Source: Amylostereum areolatum (Eukaryota; Basidiomycota; Agaricomycetes; Russulales; Stereaceae). Taken from it: DNA of 64,000 nt. This document shows positions 34,974-45,959 of the stretch, piece by piece. The position numbers and the translations under genes were made by a program. The notes under the pieces were generated by a model, which was given only the letters and a program-made list of their open reading frames with translations, was not told the DNA's origin and ran no database searches. The stretch lies in contig SAXG01000086.1 in NCBI GenBank assembly GCA_012932865.1, forward strand, positions 97,016 to 161,015, read 5' to 3'. Each line of letters begins with the position of its first letter. Positions within the stretch are counted from its first letter, which is position 1.

Positions 34974-35381
34974 AGATGATTTGGTGGGGAGCGTTGAAGA
35001 CGTGGATCCTTGTCAATGAGCGAGCATGCTCTGCAGAGTGATCTCACGGCTTGGGAAAAGGCACTTATCCTGTGCAAAAAGCTCTGTCTGTAAGTCTTCA
35101 AATTAGGGCGTGAACGAAGATTACCTCACGTACCGCCCTCGTAGATACATCCACCAGCATCCACCAATGCGGTACGGTAGTATCAGAATCTCAGCCCATG
35201 ACAGTTGCAGGCCCGCTGTGCCAGCACCGAGGGTCAAGGATCCGGTACTTTCCATTGCTGTTGAAAGATATTCGAGGCACGAAGACATGCTCAAGCTCTT
35301 GTCGCATTCTCTCTGCTGTAGGAAACTATGGGCACGACTGGTGATCGAATCGGTGACTAGGACTGTAGGTGACTGTGGACC
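34974..35381. other. intergenic
   Basis: Nothing recognised; upstream flank of N2. Confidence 0.45.
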
Positions 35382-36094
35382 AGGCCCCCCCCTAATGCCC
35401 ATAACGGTCGTATCGGGATGCTGACGGGACTGGTCAAAATCTTAGCCTTATCTTTGATTTTTGTGCGGACGGAAGGGTCAAAATTTGGGCTAATGTTCGA
35501 TCCAAAGTCCGTACGGATGGGGTCCATCTGACACGAGGTCCGATCCGCATGCGGACGGACACTTGGGACTGGACGACATAGACTTGGTGAAGACCTCCAG
35601 TATCTCGACCGCCCGCGATGACGGTAAGCGCCAAAGAGCTCTCTGCGACAGGAACGGGTGGTATTTTCTTGGTGGCATCGCGATGTGCGAGCATACGCAC
35701 GGGTTGACGTCGTTGAGGGTTGTAGTTCGCGATCGAAAATCTCCCTCCGGGCTCGAAACGCTACCGCAATATATCGGATACAGGGTGTCATGTACAAGTT
35801 ATGAACTAGGGATCACGATGATCTATGCATCCAACATGTGAAGCTCTACGTAGCTCTGATTTTAAAGCGGCACTGGCGTAGTAATCCAAATTATGCAGGC
35901 AGAAGGAGGTGGTATCCGCCAATGCGGACGGACAAAGGTCCATTCTATCTTGTATCCTGAATGCGGACGGGATCGGCCAAAAAACGGAGGTCATATCCAT
36001 ATCGCTGACGGAAACGAGCAAAATGTGTGCTGACGGAAGTGCCAAAAGTTCAGGATTTTCGGATATAACCGTTATGGGCATTAGGGGGGGGCCT
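35382..36094. mobile_element. 713-bp MITE with 27-bp perfect TIRs
   Basis: The target duplication TGTGGACC is exact at 35374-35381 and 36095-36102. The two ends are reverse complements over at least 27 bp, from AGGCCCCCCCCTAATG through CCCATAACGGT, with weaker similarity further in. Internal GCGGACGG repeats lie near both ends. No transposase ORF. The 8-bp duplication is typical of hAT-derived MITEs. It lies about 200 bp upstream of the TDP1 start codon. Confidence 0.9.
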
Positions 36095-36291
36095 TGTGGA
36101 CCGTGGTGGGCAGATACAAGAAGCGCCGGGCCGCGTTGAGCCGCGGTTGATGGGAACTTCACGACGCGTCGCGTCAACGCTCTTTTCTCAACCATTACAG
36201 ACACAGTCTACTCCTAGTTGGTTGTTCCATTCCATTCGATCTCACAACCTCCTCTTGCTCGCAACGCACGGATAGACGTATAACTTCCAAC

Positions 36292-38814
36292 ATGTCGGAC
36301 GACGACGATCTTGCCAGGTGAGTTCCCATCACGTCGTGTTGTTTTTGTCGTTCTGACGAGCATCCACGTCAAGAGCCATCGCGCTGAGTCTCGAAGAGTC
36401 GCGAAGACCTGCCACTCGGACAGCCCAGGTACCAGTGCAGGACGACGAGGACGCACACTTTCAAGCGGATCTCGAACGCGCCATTGCCGCCTCGAAAGCC
36501 AACGACGCCGGCCCATCACGCACTCGGGCCAGCTCTGTGACCTCTATATCTTCATCTACCGACTCTTCTCGACATCCCTCCCCTGCACCCGCACCCGCAC
36601 CCATCCCTACCCCTGCCCTCAAGTCAACATTTATATCCGAACGAGCGCAACTAGAGCAGGCACGCCTTGCACGTCTCAAGCGATTTCGAGAAGAGCAGGG
36701 CCCCTCCGATGTCCCTGAGCCACCACGCAAGAGACCCACTCCGTCGGACAGATCTTCTTCGGCAACATCATCCTCGAGAGAATCGTCCTTGCAGGAAGCG
36801 TCGCGAAGGAAGGGAAAGGAGAAGGAACGACCGCAGGAAAGTGATGGCATGTTCTGGGATGGCGAGTTGAGGCAGACCGCGAATCGCCTCGTCGACAACG
36901 GGAAGAATGGCGAGGATGGGAACCCCGTGTGGCGGCTATCGGAAATCATCGGCGACGTGAGCGTCTCTTTGTTACGCTCCGACGCACGCAGCTCATGTCA
37001 TGTCCCCGATAGAAATCCCAGGTCGAATTCGCCATTATCTCATCCTACGCGGTCCAAGTGTCGTGGATATACCAGTTTTTCTTGCCGTCAACGCCCGTCG
37101 TTCTCGTGGCTCAGCCTGCGCCGGCCGAAAGTAATTCGCCCACGGTCAAAGAAATCCTACCTAATTGGATACGCGTCACACCAGTCCTTCGAGGCGGGCG
37201 TGGGGTTATGCATATTAAGGTAACTTTGCTGTCCTTCGAGCATGTTTCCCGGCTCACGAAATGCACAGTTCTTCTTGGTACAACATCCTCGCCAATCCTG
37301 CCTCGATTCCGTCTAATCCTGCCGCAGATCTTCTACAAGACAGGCCGACTTCGTATTGTAATATCGACCGCCAACCTCATAGATTACGACTGGCGGGACA
37401 TCGAAAACGTGCACATATTTTTGTGATTTTTATACATATGTTAGGCTAACTTCGTGCAGTCTGCTTGGGTTCAAGATGTCCAAAGACGTCCGTCCACAAT
37501 TCGCCACGATCCCAAGGCGGCAGACTTTCCGACGGCATTCGAACATGTCCTTCAAGTGCTGAACGTCGGCCCGGCGCTGACAAGTTTGGTTCACAACGAG
37601 GTGCTTACGCCCACCTTATCCTTCTTTGTACACCGCTGACGCTGTATGCGTAAAGCACCCGAATATTCCATTTCCCTCGCTCCACCCCGGAGCCCTTGGT
37701 TCCAACTGGGACTTCTCGCGGGTCAAGGCGAAACTCGTGCCCAGTCTAGCTGGGAAGCACGAGAGCTGGCCGAACGTCCTCAAGAACGGTCATACGGCGC
37801 TCATGAAGGCCGTACGCGAGGTCAGCGACCTTGGAAACAGTAAACAAGGCATGAAGGTCTCAGTCGAGTGCCAGGTTCGTCTTGTTCCTCCAACATTTAG
37901 CAGGTGTACGTTATCGACGTTCTTAATGCAGGGATCGTCCATCGGGACATACAGCACGCAATGGCTGAACGAGTTTTACACGTCCGCGACGGGGGAGAGT
38001 CCGGAGAAGTGGCTGGACGAGCCCAAGTCGCGGCGGACGAAGCTTCCGTGGCCCAATATACGAATTTTGTTTCCGACGGCGGAGTGGGTGCGAGACAGCG
38101 CGCTGGGCGAGGCAGTGAGCCACTCTGAGGTTACTTGTCTTCTTCTAATACTGAAAAATGGGTCCTAGGGCGGCGGGACGATGTTCTGTCGGAAGAATCA
38201 ATGGGAGGGCGCAAAGTTTCCCAGAGAGCTGTTCCACCAGTCCAGAAGCAAACGCGGGAAGGTCCTTATGCACAGCAAGGTTCGGTCGTGGCTCTGTTTC
38301 TCTGAACCCTCCAGACTAACATATGGGGTCGCTTGTTGTAGATGATCATCGCGACCTATCTGAACTCGTCAGGTTCGAGTACCAAAGACGACGATCCGGA
38401 TTCAGACGACGACGACGACCTGGTAATCTTGGACAAGGACGGAAAGGTGCCAGAACCGCTCTGTGGTTGGGCCTATGTCGGCTCGCACAACTTCACGCCT
38501 TCGGCCTGGGGCACGTTGTCGGGGTCTGGCTTCAACCCTGTATTGAACGTGAGTCTCCCTTCGCCATTCTCCTCCTGATCATCATCACTGAACAGTCCCG
38601 ACAGGTGACGAACTACGAGTTGGGGATTGTTCTTCCTTTATACACCGAGAAAGACCTGGAGAAGGTTGCGTGTTACCAGCGACCACCAAGGAAGTATACC
38701 AGTCGGGATCGTCCTTGGGTAAGTCTAGGGTTGGTTGGTTCGAGTTGGTTGGTGTTGACATCTCTTATGTAGATGCAGGAGGAAAGTTCGGTGATGAAGT
38801 CCATGCAGCATTAA
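36292..38814 (+). CDS. TDP1: tyrosyl-DNA phosphodiesterase 1
   Basis: Model join(36292..36317,36374..36956,37022..37219,37269..37277,37328..37408,37460..37600,37656..37874,37932..38114,38169..38279,38342..38548,38605..38718,38773..38814), 637 aa. Phospholipase-D-superfamily enzyme that hydrolyses 3'-phosphotyrosyl DNA left by stalled topoisomerase I; nuclear DNA repair. The first catalytic motif reads MHIK (H267, K269) and leads into IFYKTGRLRIVISTANLIDY. The second reads MHSK (H515, K517), followed by VGSHNFTPSAWG (N567). Two ubiquitin-interacting-motif-like helices are at the N-terminus (LARAIALSLEES and LERAIAASKA). An acidic Asp run (about residues 533-543) interrupts the second half. Exon 4 is only 9 nt (Phe-Phe-Leu), needed to keep the first motif continuous. 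All phases close. Confidence 0.9.
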
Positions 38815-39403
38815 CCGCCATCGACGCCCTTCTTACGATACTAGAATATGCCTAATGAGATGATGTCACCGTCCACGCAAAATGGTTGGTTTGTTTTCAG
38901 ATTGGTCTGCGTCGTGCGATCATGAGGTTTGTCGTGGCATGGTACTGATAGGTTGACCCTATTCTATCCAACGGATTGCTGGACCCATAAAGGTGAGCTC
39001 TGAACTTTCCACTGTCAACCTAGTCTGATTGGTTGTTTTCTTTCTATCAAGAGTAGTGCTCGCTCAGATTTCTCTGTGGTAGAAGATCGTCATCTATGTT
39101 GTGAGCGGCGATAGCTGTACGGGAACGTCCTATTGCACGATCCCGGGATACAGGGGTTTGACGAATACCTCGGTGTCTTCCCTTGGGAGACTAGGGTTGG
39201 CAGGAGGTCGACTTATGCCGTTGGTACTTAGTGTGATATGTTTTCACGTGGCTTTGAGATACTCTTTTCTGCCCCATGCTCTAACAGTAAACTCGTCTGA
39301 GGATGTATAAATCTGGGAACACAAACAGCCGCAGGGCAACATTTTGCCTCCTTTTCCGGTCGTAAAATCGGTCCAGGTAGTCCTTTGAAATAAGTAGGGG
39401 CAC
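38815..39403. other. intergenic between convergent TDP1 and N3
   Basis: No gene seen. Confidence 0.5.
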
Positions 39404-40095
39404 TCATGGGGGTACCAGAAGTGACTGGGTCACTTCTTTCGGCCACTCTTTCGACTGACGGTCGCTGTTCCCTTGTCTGTCGTGCTTTTTCGGAAGAACG
39501 GTCAGAAACTCGAAGTACGCGCATACGACAGCAGTACATACGCTCGATGTGCGTCGCAATAGTCCTCCCAGCTGGATGTAGCTGCACCCCTTCCAACGAC
39601 ATTGGAAGTGGACGTCGCGAGCGGAGTGAATCTTCTGCATCCTTTCGACTTACATGTCGGTGGGGTGACTCTGCGAGGCTTCCCATTCCTTGGGCGAGAG
39701 GTTGATGGTCCCGCAGCCTGTGATTGAATGGGATTAGGACGACGAACTAGGAGGTTCTAGGCGGCTCGCTTACGGCCGGGACTGGTCTGCTGGTACGTCC
39801 TCTAGTGGATCGTATAAGCATCTAACGGTACTAGTGATGAATCATGATATCGTACTCGCCTGCTCCGATATCCTTCTGGTTCATCGCCTGATATACCCGA
39901 TTCCTCACCTAAGGCATCCAAGTCATCCAAATAGTGATCCTCGACGCAGGCTGTAGTGTCCTGTGTGCTGAACAAAGGTTCGTCGACGCGTTCCGAATGG
40001 TCCCGGCCTTTCTCGAGAGGCGATGGCGACGCGCGCCTTGGATCGTCATCTCGAACAGCTGGTGTCTCCAAAACTACATCATGTCCTTGATCCAT
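39404..40095 (-). CDS. small protein with CX4C...CDxH motif, member N3 (unknown function)
   Basis: The first usable ATG is at 40095 (MDQGHDVVLETPAVRDDD...). The acidic first exon contains YLDDLDALGEESGISGDEPE. A very short exon near 39780-39795 is probable. The main exon reads PPTCKSKGCRRFTPLA, then ATSSWEDYCDAHRA, with CX4C and CX2H spacings intact. The C-terminal exon probably gives SDRQSKEWPKEVTQSLLVPP and stops at 39404. If the GTATGT donor after HR-A is not used, the frame ends earlier with SSF. Paralogue of N1 and N2. No named family. Confidence 0.55.
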
Positions 40096-40544
40096 GCGGT
40101 TGCGATCTGCGACGAGGGCAATCGAACGGTGTAAAGCGCTCTGGAAAGAAGGCCTTGGATTGTCAGAAGGACCCGAATCGGGATGATAGCAATTCACGCA
40201 CCGCTATTCCCGTAAACTTTGTGAGCTGGGCTGGGTACTGAGTACTGAGCGCTGAGCTTCTGGTCCCTTTCGAAGTCTGTAGGTTTATATCTCTTAGGCA
40301 TCGAGCTGGCGCTTGCCCCATGATGCATGATCCATCAACATGCAATGAGTCTGTATCATGTATGGGCCTATGGCGCACTGGGCCCTGGCAGCAACGGCTG
40401 CTGCGTGACCAATCGCCATCTGATTCAATCCGGGTACAAAATCATCTAGATATGTTGATGTACAAGTACCTGCATATCCTGTACGAAGGCATTTCCCTGG
40501 TAAGTCCCTCGTGTACATCCACAACGCATGGCTCTTACCCAATG
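40096..40544. other. intergenic
   Basis: Upstream of N3 and downstream of the WW-like/TM gene, both on the minus strand. No gene seen. Confidence 0.5.
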
Positions 40545-43165
40545 TCACTCTCCATCCCTCCTGATAATCGCCAAAATTGCCTCCAGATCCAAACCTACGA
40601 AAACTCCCAGCCATATTGATCCCATTATGACCAACAAACACCCGGAAAACGACCACAGTAGGGCCAACTCGAGCGTGCTTGAGCGTGTGGCGTCGAAGCT
40701 CCAACTTGCGAAGGATGCCGTGGCGAGAAGCGTCCTGTGTTGGCGACAGTCAGCAAGCACGGGCGGTCCGGGGATAGAGTGTTGCGTAACGTACCCCCAC
40801 AGCAAGCATCCGAGCGGAAGACTGTGCCATACAGCCAACGACTCGAACTCCTTCATGAGGAGCCCTCGACGGATCTTTTGCGAGTGTAAAAAGTCGATCT
40901 ATCAAGGGAGAACTCATGGTCAGCGAAGCATAGGCGCCTGGACAGGAGGCACGAGCTTACAACGGGAGCAGCGTCGGAATCGCTTCCATCCAACGAAGAG
41001 TAGTAGTTTCTCCCGATGACCGTCGTCGTGATCGCGATAAGTAGCGTGGCCGATGACCAGAAGCTGAGAAGCTGGGCCCATGTCCAGTGGTCCAGCCGGT
41101 CTGTGTCCTCCGAAGGTATGACGGTAGGGATGGCAAGGAACGCGAGATTGGCTGCGCCCAGAATCATGCACTACACGGCCCGTGACATGTGAGTTCACAA
41201 GTAAAGACCTAGAACGGGAAGGATGTCCACCTGAGTAGCAATATTCGTCCACCGCGTTACCTCCGTCGAGATAAAGTTGCTCCAATAGGGCAGCGTGAGG
41301 ACCTCATCGACGAATGCTCTTTCGAGTTGGTGGAGCGATTGCAAGGGCTTCCCCCATAGGAAGACGGAGAGCGCCCAAAAGACGATGGTGTGGCGCTTCC
41401 TAAAGGGGGGCCCGTACACGGATTGGCCGAAAGTGAGACGAGCGCCGGGTTCGCCGTGGTAGTGTAAGAATCGCGTGTGTTCTGAAAGTCCCCATCAAGA
41501 AGATGAATCATACATGGGACGAAGATACATACCACGCATGCTTAGAGCCTGCGCTAGAGAACCGTGTCAGTCACAAACGCAGGGGCATCTAATTCAGGAC
41601 GCACCGACCACGACGACGAATCCTAAGTTGTCTCTTAGTGAAGGTACATGATCTGGGCAATCGACGTATAAGAGGTTATGATAGAAAGTGTGCATGGGAG
41701 ATACGTACGTGATCGATCCATTATGTTCAAAATAGACTCCAGATGTTCGAGGCTGTACGGACAGAGCGTCTCTCCCGGAGCGAACACAGCATCTGGGAGA
41801 GTAGATTATCCAAATATACACCGGTGAACGAGAGGGCGGACATCATACCTCCAATGCAGAGAGTTGCGAAGCTATACACATCGTTGATACACTCCCAAGG
41901 AAGAGGCCGCGGGTATAAAGTGATATGATCCCTATAGTTCCTGTAAGAGCATACCCGGCTCAACAGTGCCAGTGAAAACACACCAGTATGCGGATTTGAG
42001 AGCATGACCTGCCAGTTGGTTCATTATCATTTGCTCCGTGACCTCCCCGAGCAAGGCACTCACCGATCTGCACATCCGACACGAAGATTTGTTCTCTCAT
42101 GAGAACGTACGCACTCTGCTCCTGTGCCCAGAACAGTATCCGATGTTCGTGGTCGGCGATATAGTAACCCCAGGCTACCTCGGAATCAGAGTCCTCGTCT
42201 TCCCATCGTTCAAACACGACTTCGTGATAACGCGACCGCGCTTTCCCAGCCTCGGCATATAGATCATCGACCAAGTCGATCGCGTCGTAGATTTGAGAAA
42301 GTACGGCAGGGTTCGAGACGTCTGCTTCCGTGCACATGCCCTAAGTACAGGTGGGTTTCAGCGTCCGCAACGTGGGCTGGAAAACGTGCGTACTCTTTCC
42401 TCGTGGACGAAGTACACCGACCCCTCGACATGCATCACCCGTCTCCACCCAATTTCGAGCTGTTCATGCACGCTGAAGCGGGTCGTTCAGCCCCGCACGG
42501 GAACCTGATGAAAATGAACGTACTATTCCTCTCGGAATGCTGGGATCAGCCCGTTGAACACATTCTTTCCGTCCCTCCTGAGAAGATGTTGAAACCCAAG
42601 CGTGCGTCAAATATATAACGACAAAAACGTACACGTTGTAACCTCGAGCGTATCGCGCAACTTCCAACTGATGTATTGGATGGAGCTTTACCGCTTGCCT
42701 CGATCCCGCTGCGCTCGCGGGTTTTTCTGATGCGTGAAATGGCCCCTTGTCATAAGCAAGACGACCTTCCTCGGCATCACGAAGGATCGGCGTAGGTGGG
42801 CGAATCGAGCATGAGGGTTCTGGGATGGCGGCATCCTCCATCGATGGTTCAAGGTGTGGGGTATTGTTGATGTGACCATTTTCAACCAAACCAAGGCCAT
42901 CTTCGAGACATAAGGAGGAGATGAGGTCGTGTGACAGGCTGCACGAGGTAGGGGTGTTAGAATCTAAGCATGTGGAAGCATGGCGTCCCTCATCAGCATT
43001 GAGGAATCTCCACCGACAGAATAGCTTTTCGATGCACCGGCGAGCAGTGCGCCAGCTGCGCGTCATCAATAGGCGAAAGATGATGATTACTCGTCGACGG
43101 AGAGTAGCTGTCTTGGGAAAGTGTTCCAAAAAATCAAGACATGCCAGCAGGGGATGGACGACCAT
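40545..43165 (-). CDS. WW-like domain protein with C-terminal transmembrane segments
   Basis: Model complement(join(40545..40734,40795..40898,40961..41170,41231..41481,41533..41553,41605..41652,41709..41792,41849..41940,41984..42008,42064..42340,42394..42472,42524..42577,42633..43165)), 655 aa; all 13 exons join in phase. A WW-like module spans about residues 198-222 (GWRRVMHVEGSVYFVHEE), and GMCTEADVSNP follows. A conserved middle reads WGYYIADHEHRILFWAQE, PYSLEHLESILNIMDRS and RFLHYHGEPGARLTFGQSVY. Hydrophobic segments near 420-435, 489-508, 525-540 and 620-645 suggest membrane insertion. From memory this layout matches an Agaricomycete family usually labelled WW domain-containing; its role is unknown. 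WW domains generally bind proline-rich peptides. The 43-nt intron 41941-41983... boundary is the least certain. Confidence 0.75.
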
Positions 43166-43631
43166 AGTGGTTGCATTACGACTTTAGCTCGCCAAGAGCG
43201 CACTGTGACTGTGGTGGGTTTCGGTGTCAGGCAGTGCGCGGCGTTTGCCGTGTCCTACCGGAGACAAACCGGTGGCAGCATGCCCCTTTGGGTAGCCCCG
43301 GCCCGTCTCAGCAACGGAACGGCCGCTCGAACTTTCGAAGAATCGAAACTTCGACTTTGCCTCGACTCCTCGTGCTTGGTCCCGTATACGTCTTTCACAT
43401 CCCTAAGTCCCCTTGGTTCTTGGCTGCGGGGGAACTTCGAGAACAATGCTGTGTCAATTGTCAAAGCCACCCAATTTAGGCCTTGGATGGTAGAACTTCT
43501 GCTCATGCGTCTTGGTATAAATATGGCACGGCGAGCATGATCGAGGTCGTGCAAGTCTTAAGTGCGTCGTATAAATCATCGGATGCTTCCCGCTCATGCT
43601 GATGTTTATCATTCCACATCCAGACTGGTCA
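43166..43631. other. divergent promoter region between the WW-like/TM gene and M3
   Basis: 466 bp between start codons on opposite strands; no ORF of interest. A TATAAAT lies at 43516. Confidence 0.5.
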
Positions 43632-45129
43632 ATGGCTCCTACCTCTCTTCAGCTGGCTGCTTCGGTTTCATGGACGAGGGTCAACCTTCCGGGCTTTGTA
43701 GCCGAGAGCATCATTTTCGGTGCGTCTTCGTCTCGGACGTCCGTTCTGTAACGGTTCCGTGCGTCTGACTTCGGTTTCTTGTGTATTTCTGTGTCCGCTA
43801 CTCAGGCATATACAATCTTCTAATTGTCCAATCCAACTACATTCTGCTGTGAGCACACACCACTGATCATCGCGAACCGCCTTTTACGACTAAATTATGG
43901 ATCATTCAGGCGCAAAAAAACTCGTTCCAGAAGCGTATACGTTCTCCTCGCTGCAACGAACTATATGTACATCTGCTCAGCGGTATATTGGGCACTCGAC
44001 TTTTATCCCTTTCTCGTGATTCTCGGAAGCCCATCTGAACATGCAATCGAAAGCGCGCGGGAATCCTTCGAAAGGGGTATCGTTTCAGCCCTTTGCCTCG
44101 GAAGTAACGTGCGCACCCTCTCTAGTTTGGTCTTATCTTGACAGGATGATAATTCGTACTCACACGAGTGAGATAGATCCTCTGTAACGACGCCGTGGCT
44201 CTCTGGAGAGCATGGATACTTTGGAGTGGAAACAAGTTCGTTGCGGCTTCATGCTGCTGTGCGTTTTTTGCCACGCTTGGTACGTTCTCTCTGCCATCAG
44301 GAACCCGTGTTTGGATGAGAACAATCTCTAGTCGTTTCCATGGTGTCATTTCTTGAGATAGTCTTGCCGTCTCCAGATTCCGCCTTGACTGTGGGCGACG
44401 TATACGTATTCGATCGCGGCGTCTGGAGTGCGGTGATGTTCTCTCTGTCCTCTGCGACCAACCTATGGGCGACAACACTGATCGCGTATAAAGCGTGGTA
44501 GGTGTGAGTACTATCTATAACTTATCGATCCATAATCTCCCCCCGAGGCAATACAGACGCGAAATTTCTATGCATCTTCGACAGGGCGGCAGACGGAGCA
44601 AGGTGGAGAATGTGTTAGCCTTACTAATCGAATCTGGGATGCTCTATCTGTGCATGCTGGTCCGTGATCTTCCAATCGAGTATCTCACGGTCTCCATTAA
44701 CTTGAAATATGTGAACAGGTTGTCTACACTGCGGCGTCGTCGCTCATGACCCCGCGTGCACTACTTCAACCCATATTCTCGATCATCATGGCAGACATCT
44801 TGCCTCAACTCGCCGTGCGTACCATCTTCGATGTTTCAGGTTTAGTACCCAGATCTGACGAGATGCCCCAGGGACTATATCCGACAATCATTGTTGTGCT
44901 CGTCTGCCTACAAAAGACGCATTGTGACCGACAGTTCACCTACGCCGACGTCGAGGTTGCGGGAGCACGCGAAGTAGGCCTCCCGATGCAAGAGATGAGC
45001 ACATCCGCATCTCGTCAGTCGAGTACCACTCGATCAGAATCCATCAGTATCATTGGGAGGATGGACGATAGCCAATCGAACTTTGAGAGGAGTTTGGAGG
45101 ATGTTGAGGTCAAGTCGGAGGTGCTATAA
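43632..45129 (+). CDS. 7-transmembrane protein M3 (intact, more diverged paralogue)
   Basis: Model join(43632..43719,43806..43848,43910..44108,44177..44279,44332..44497,44548..44659,44719..44814,44872..45129), 354 aa. Same eight-exon plan as M1 and M2, with exons 2, 4, 5 and 6 of identical length (43, 103, 166, 112). Family blocks: VYVLLAATNYMYICSAVYW, LCNDAVALWRAWILWSGNK, SATNLWATTLIAYKAW, SKVENVLALLIESGMLY, GLYPTIIVVLVCLQKTHCDR; the tail ends DVEVKSEVL. The acceptor at 44547 was preferred because the next AG (44569) creates a stop. Extracellular loop 2 differs most from M1 and M2. Function unknown. Confidence 0.82.
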
Positions 45130-45959
45130 CAAAATAGTGGCCATGCAACATTGTGCACGTGTCTATGGTCGTGGGCGTTCTGCTACTTTGTCACGCTATG
45201 CCTCGTATTCTTACTTTCAATGCTGCCTTTTTATGATAGAGCGTCCGCTCAGGCTTTTTACTCAGGAGTAGATCGGGTCATGACTCTCCGCCTCGAGTTG
45301 GCATCATCGTCGACGTCGTAAGTAGTACGGAATGCACCGCCGATTGAGATTGCGTCATAGTATGACCTTCGGGACCGGTTCGTATCGTACCCGGATAGCT
45401 CCGAGACTACAGTGACAAAACTGCTCGGATCGACGCCTCGAAACAATCTCGAGAAGGCTGGGACTTGCTAGCCTCTAGACTCCGATGGCCCAGGAGAGAA
45501 CGTCAGCTAGGGGTACTTCCCATGGTTAGCGCTCTGACGGTGGCATTTACCTCGTGAGTTTTGTTATTTTTGTTGCGAAGGCATCTGACTTTCCCTCGTC
45601 TGTATTGGTGGGTCAAATTCTGATGCTCCTTCACCCTCGCCTTGCCGCCGAGAAGACATTGATCATTTTCCCGGGCCGTCCCTCAGTGGCCTCGCGGACC
45701 GCCAGCGCGGCCGGCCATTTCTACCCAGCTCACCCCTCTCAGCTGACGATTGTGTACGCTTCTTTCGCGGTTGTCGGCTGCGACGAGTGGGTTCGCGAAC
45801 GCGTGCGGCCAACCCCGCACCCTTCCCCATGCCGTCAGGGGCCCCCGTGGGGTGACTATAAAACACCACCTAGGTGCGGACGAGGACAGTTGAGCCCGTC
45901 TCCCCGCTCTTTCACGCCGCTCTTCCCCACTCGCCCCCTCGAGGCCTACGAGAACAGTC
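45130..45959. other. upstream region of the sugar transporter gene
   Basis: No gene seen. Contains the promoter elements annotated separately. Confidence 0.5.
45838..45866 (+). promoter_or_regulatory. candidate CreA-type site and TATA box
   Basis: GTGGGG (fits the SYGGRG consensus of fungal carbon-repression factors) is followed within a few bases by GACTATAAAACACC, about 100 bp upstream of the transporter ATG. Position and sequence only; no binding evidence. Confidence 0.4.

Noticed and set aside
45554..45959. N-terminal extension of the sugar transporter ORF
   Set aside because: Runs through the TATA region; the ATG at 45960 gives the normal family start and splices in phase.
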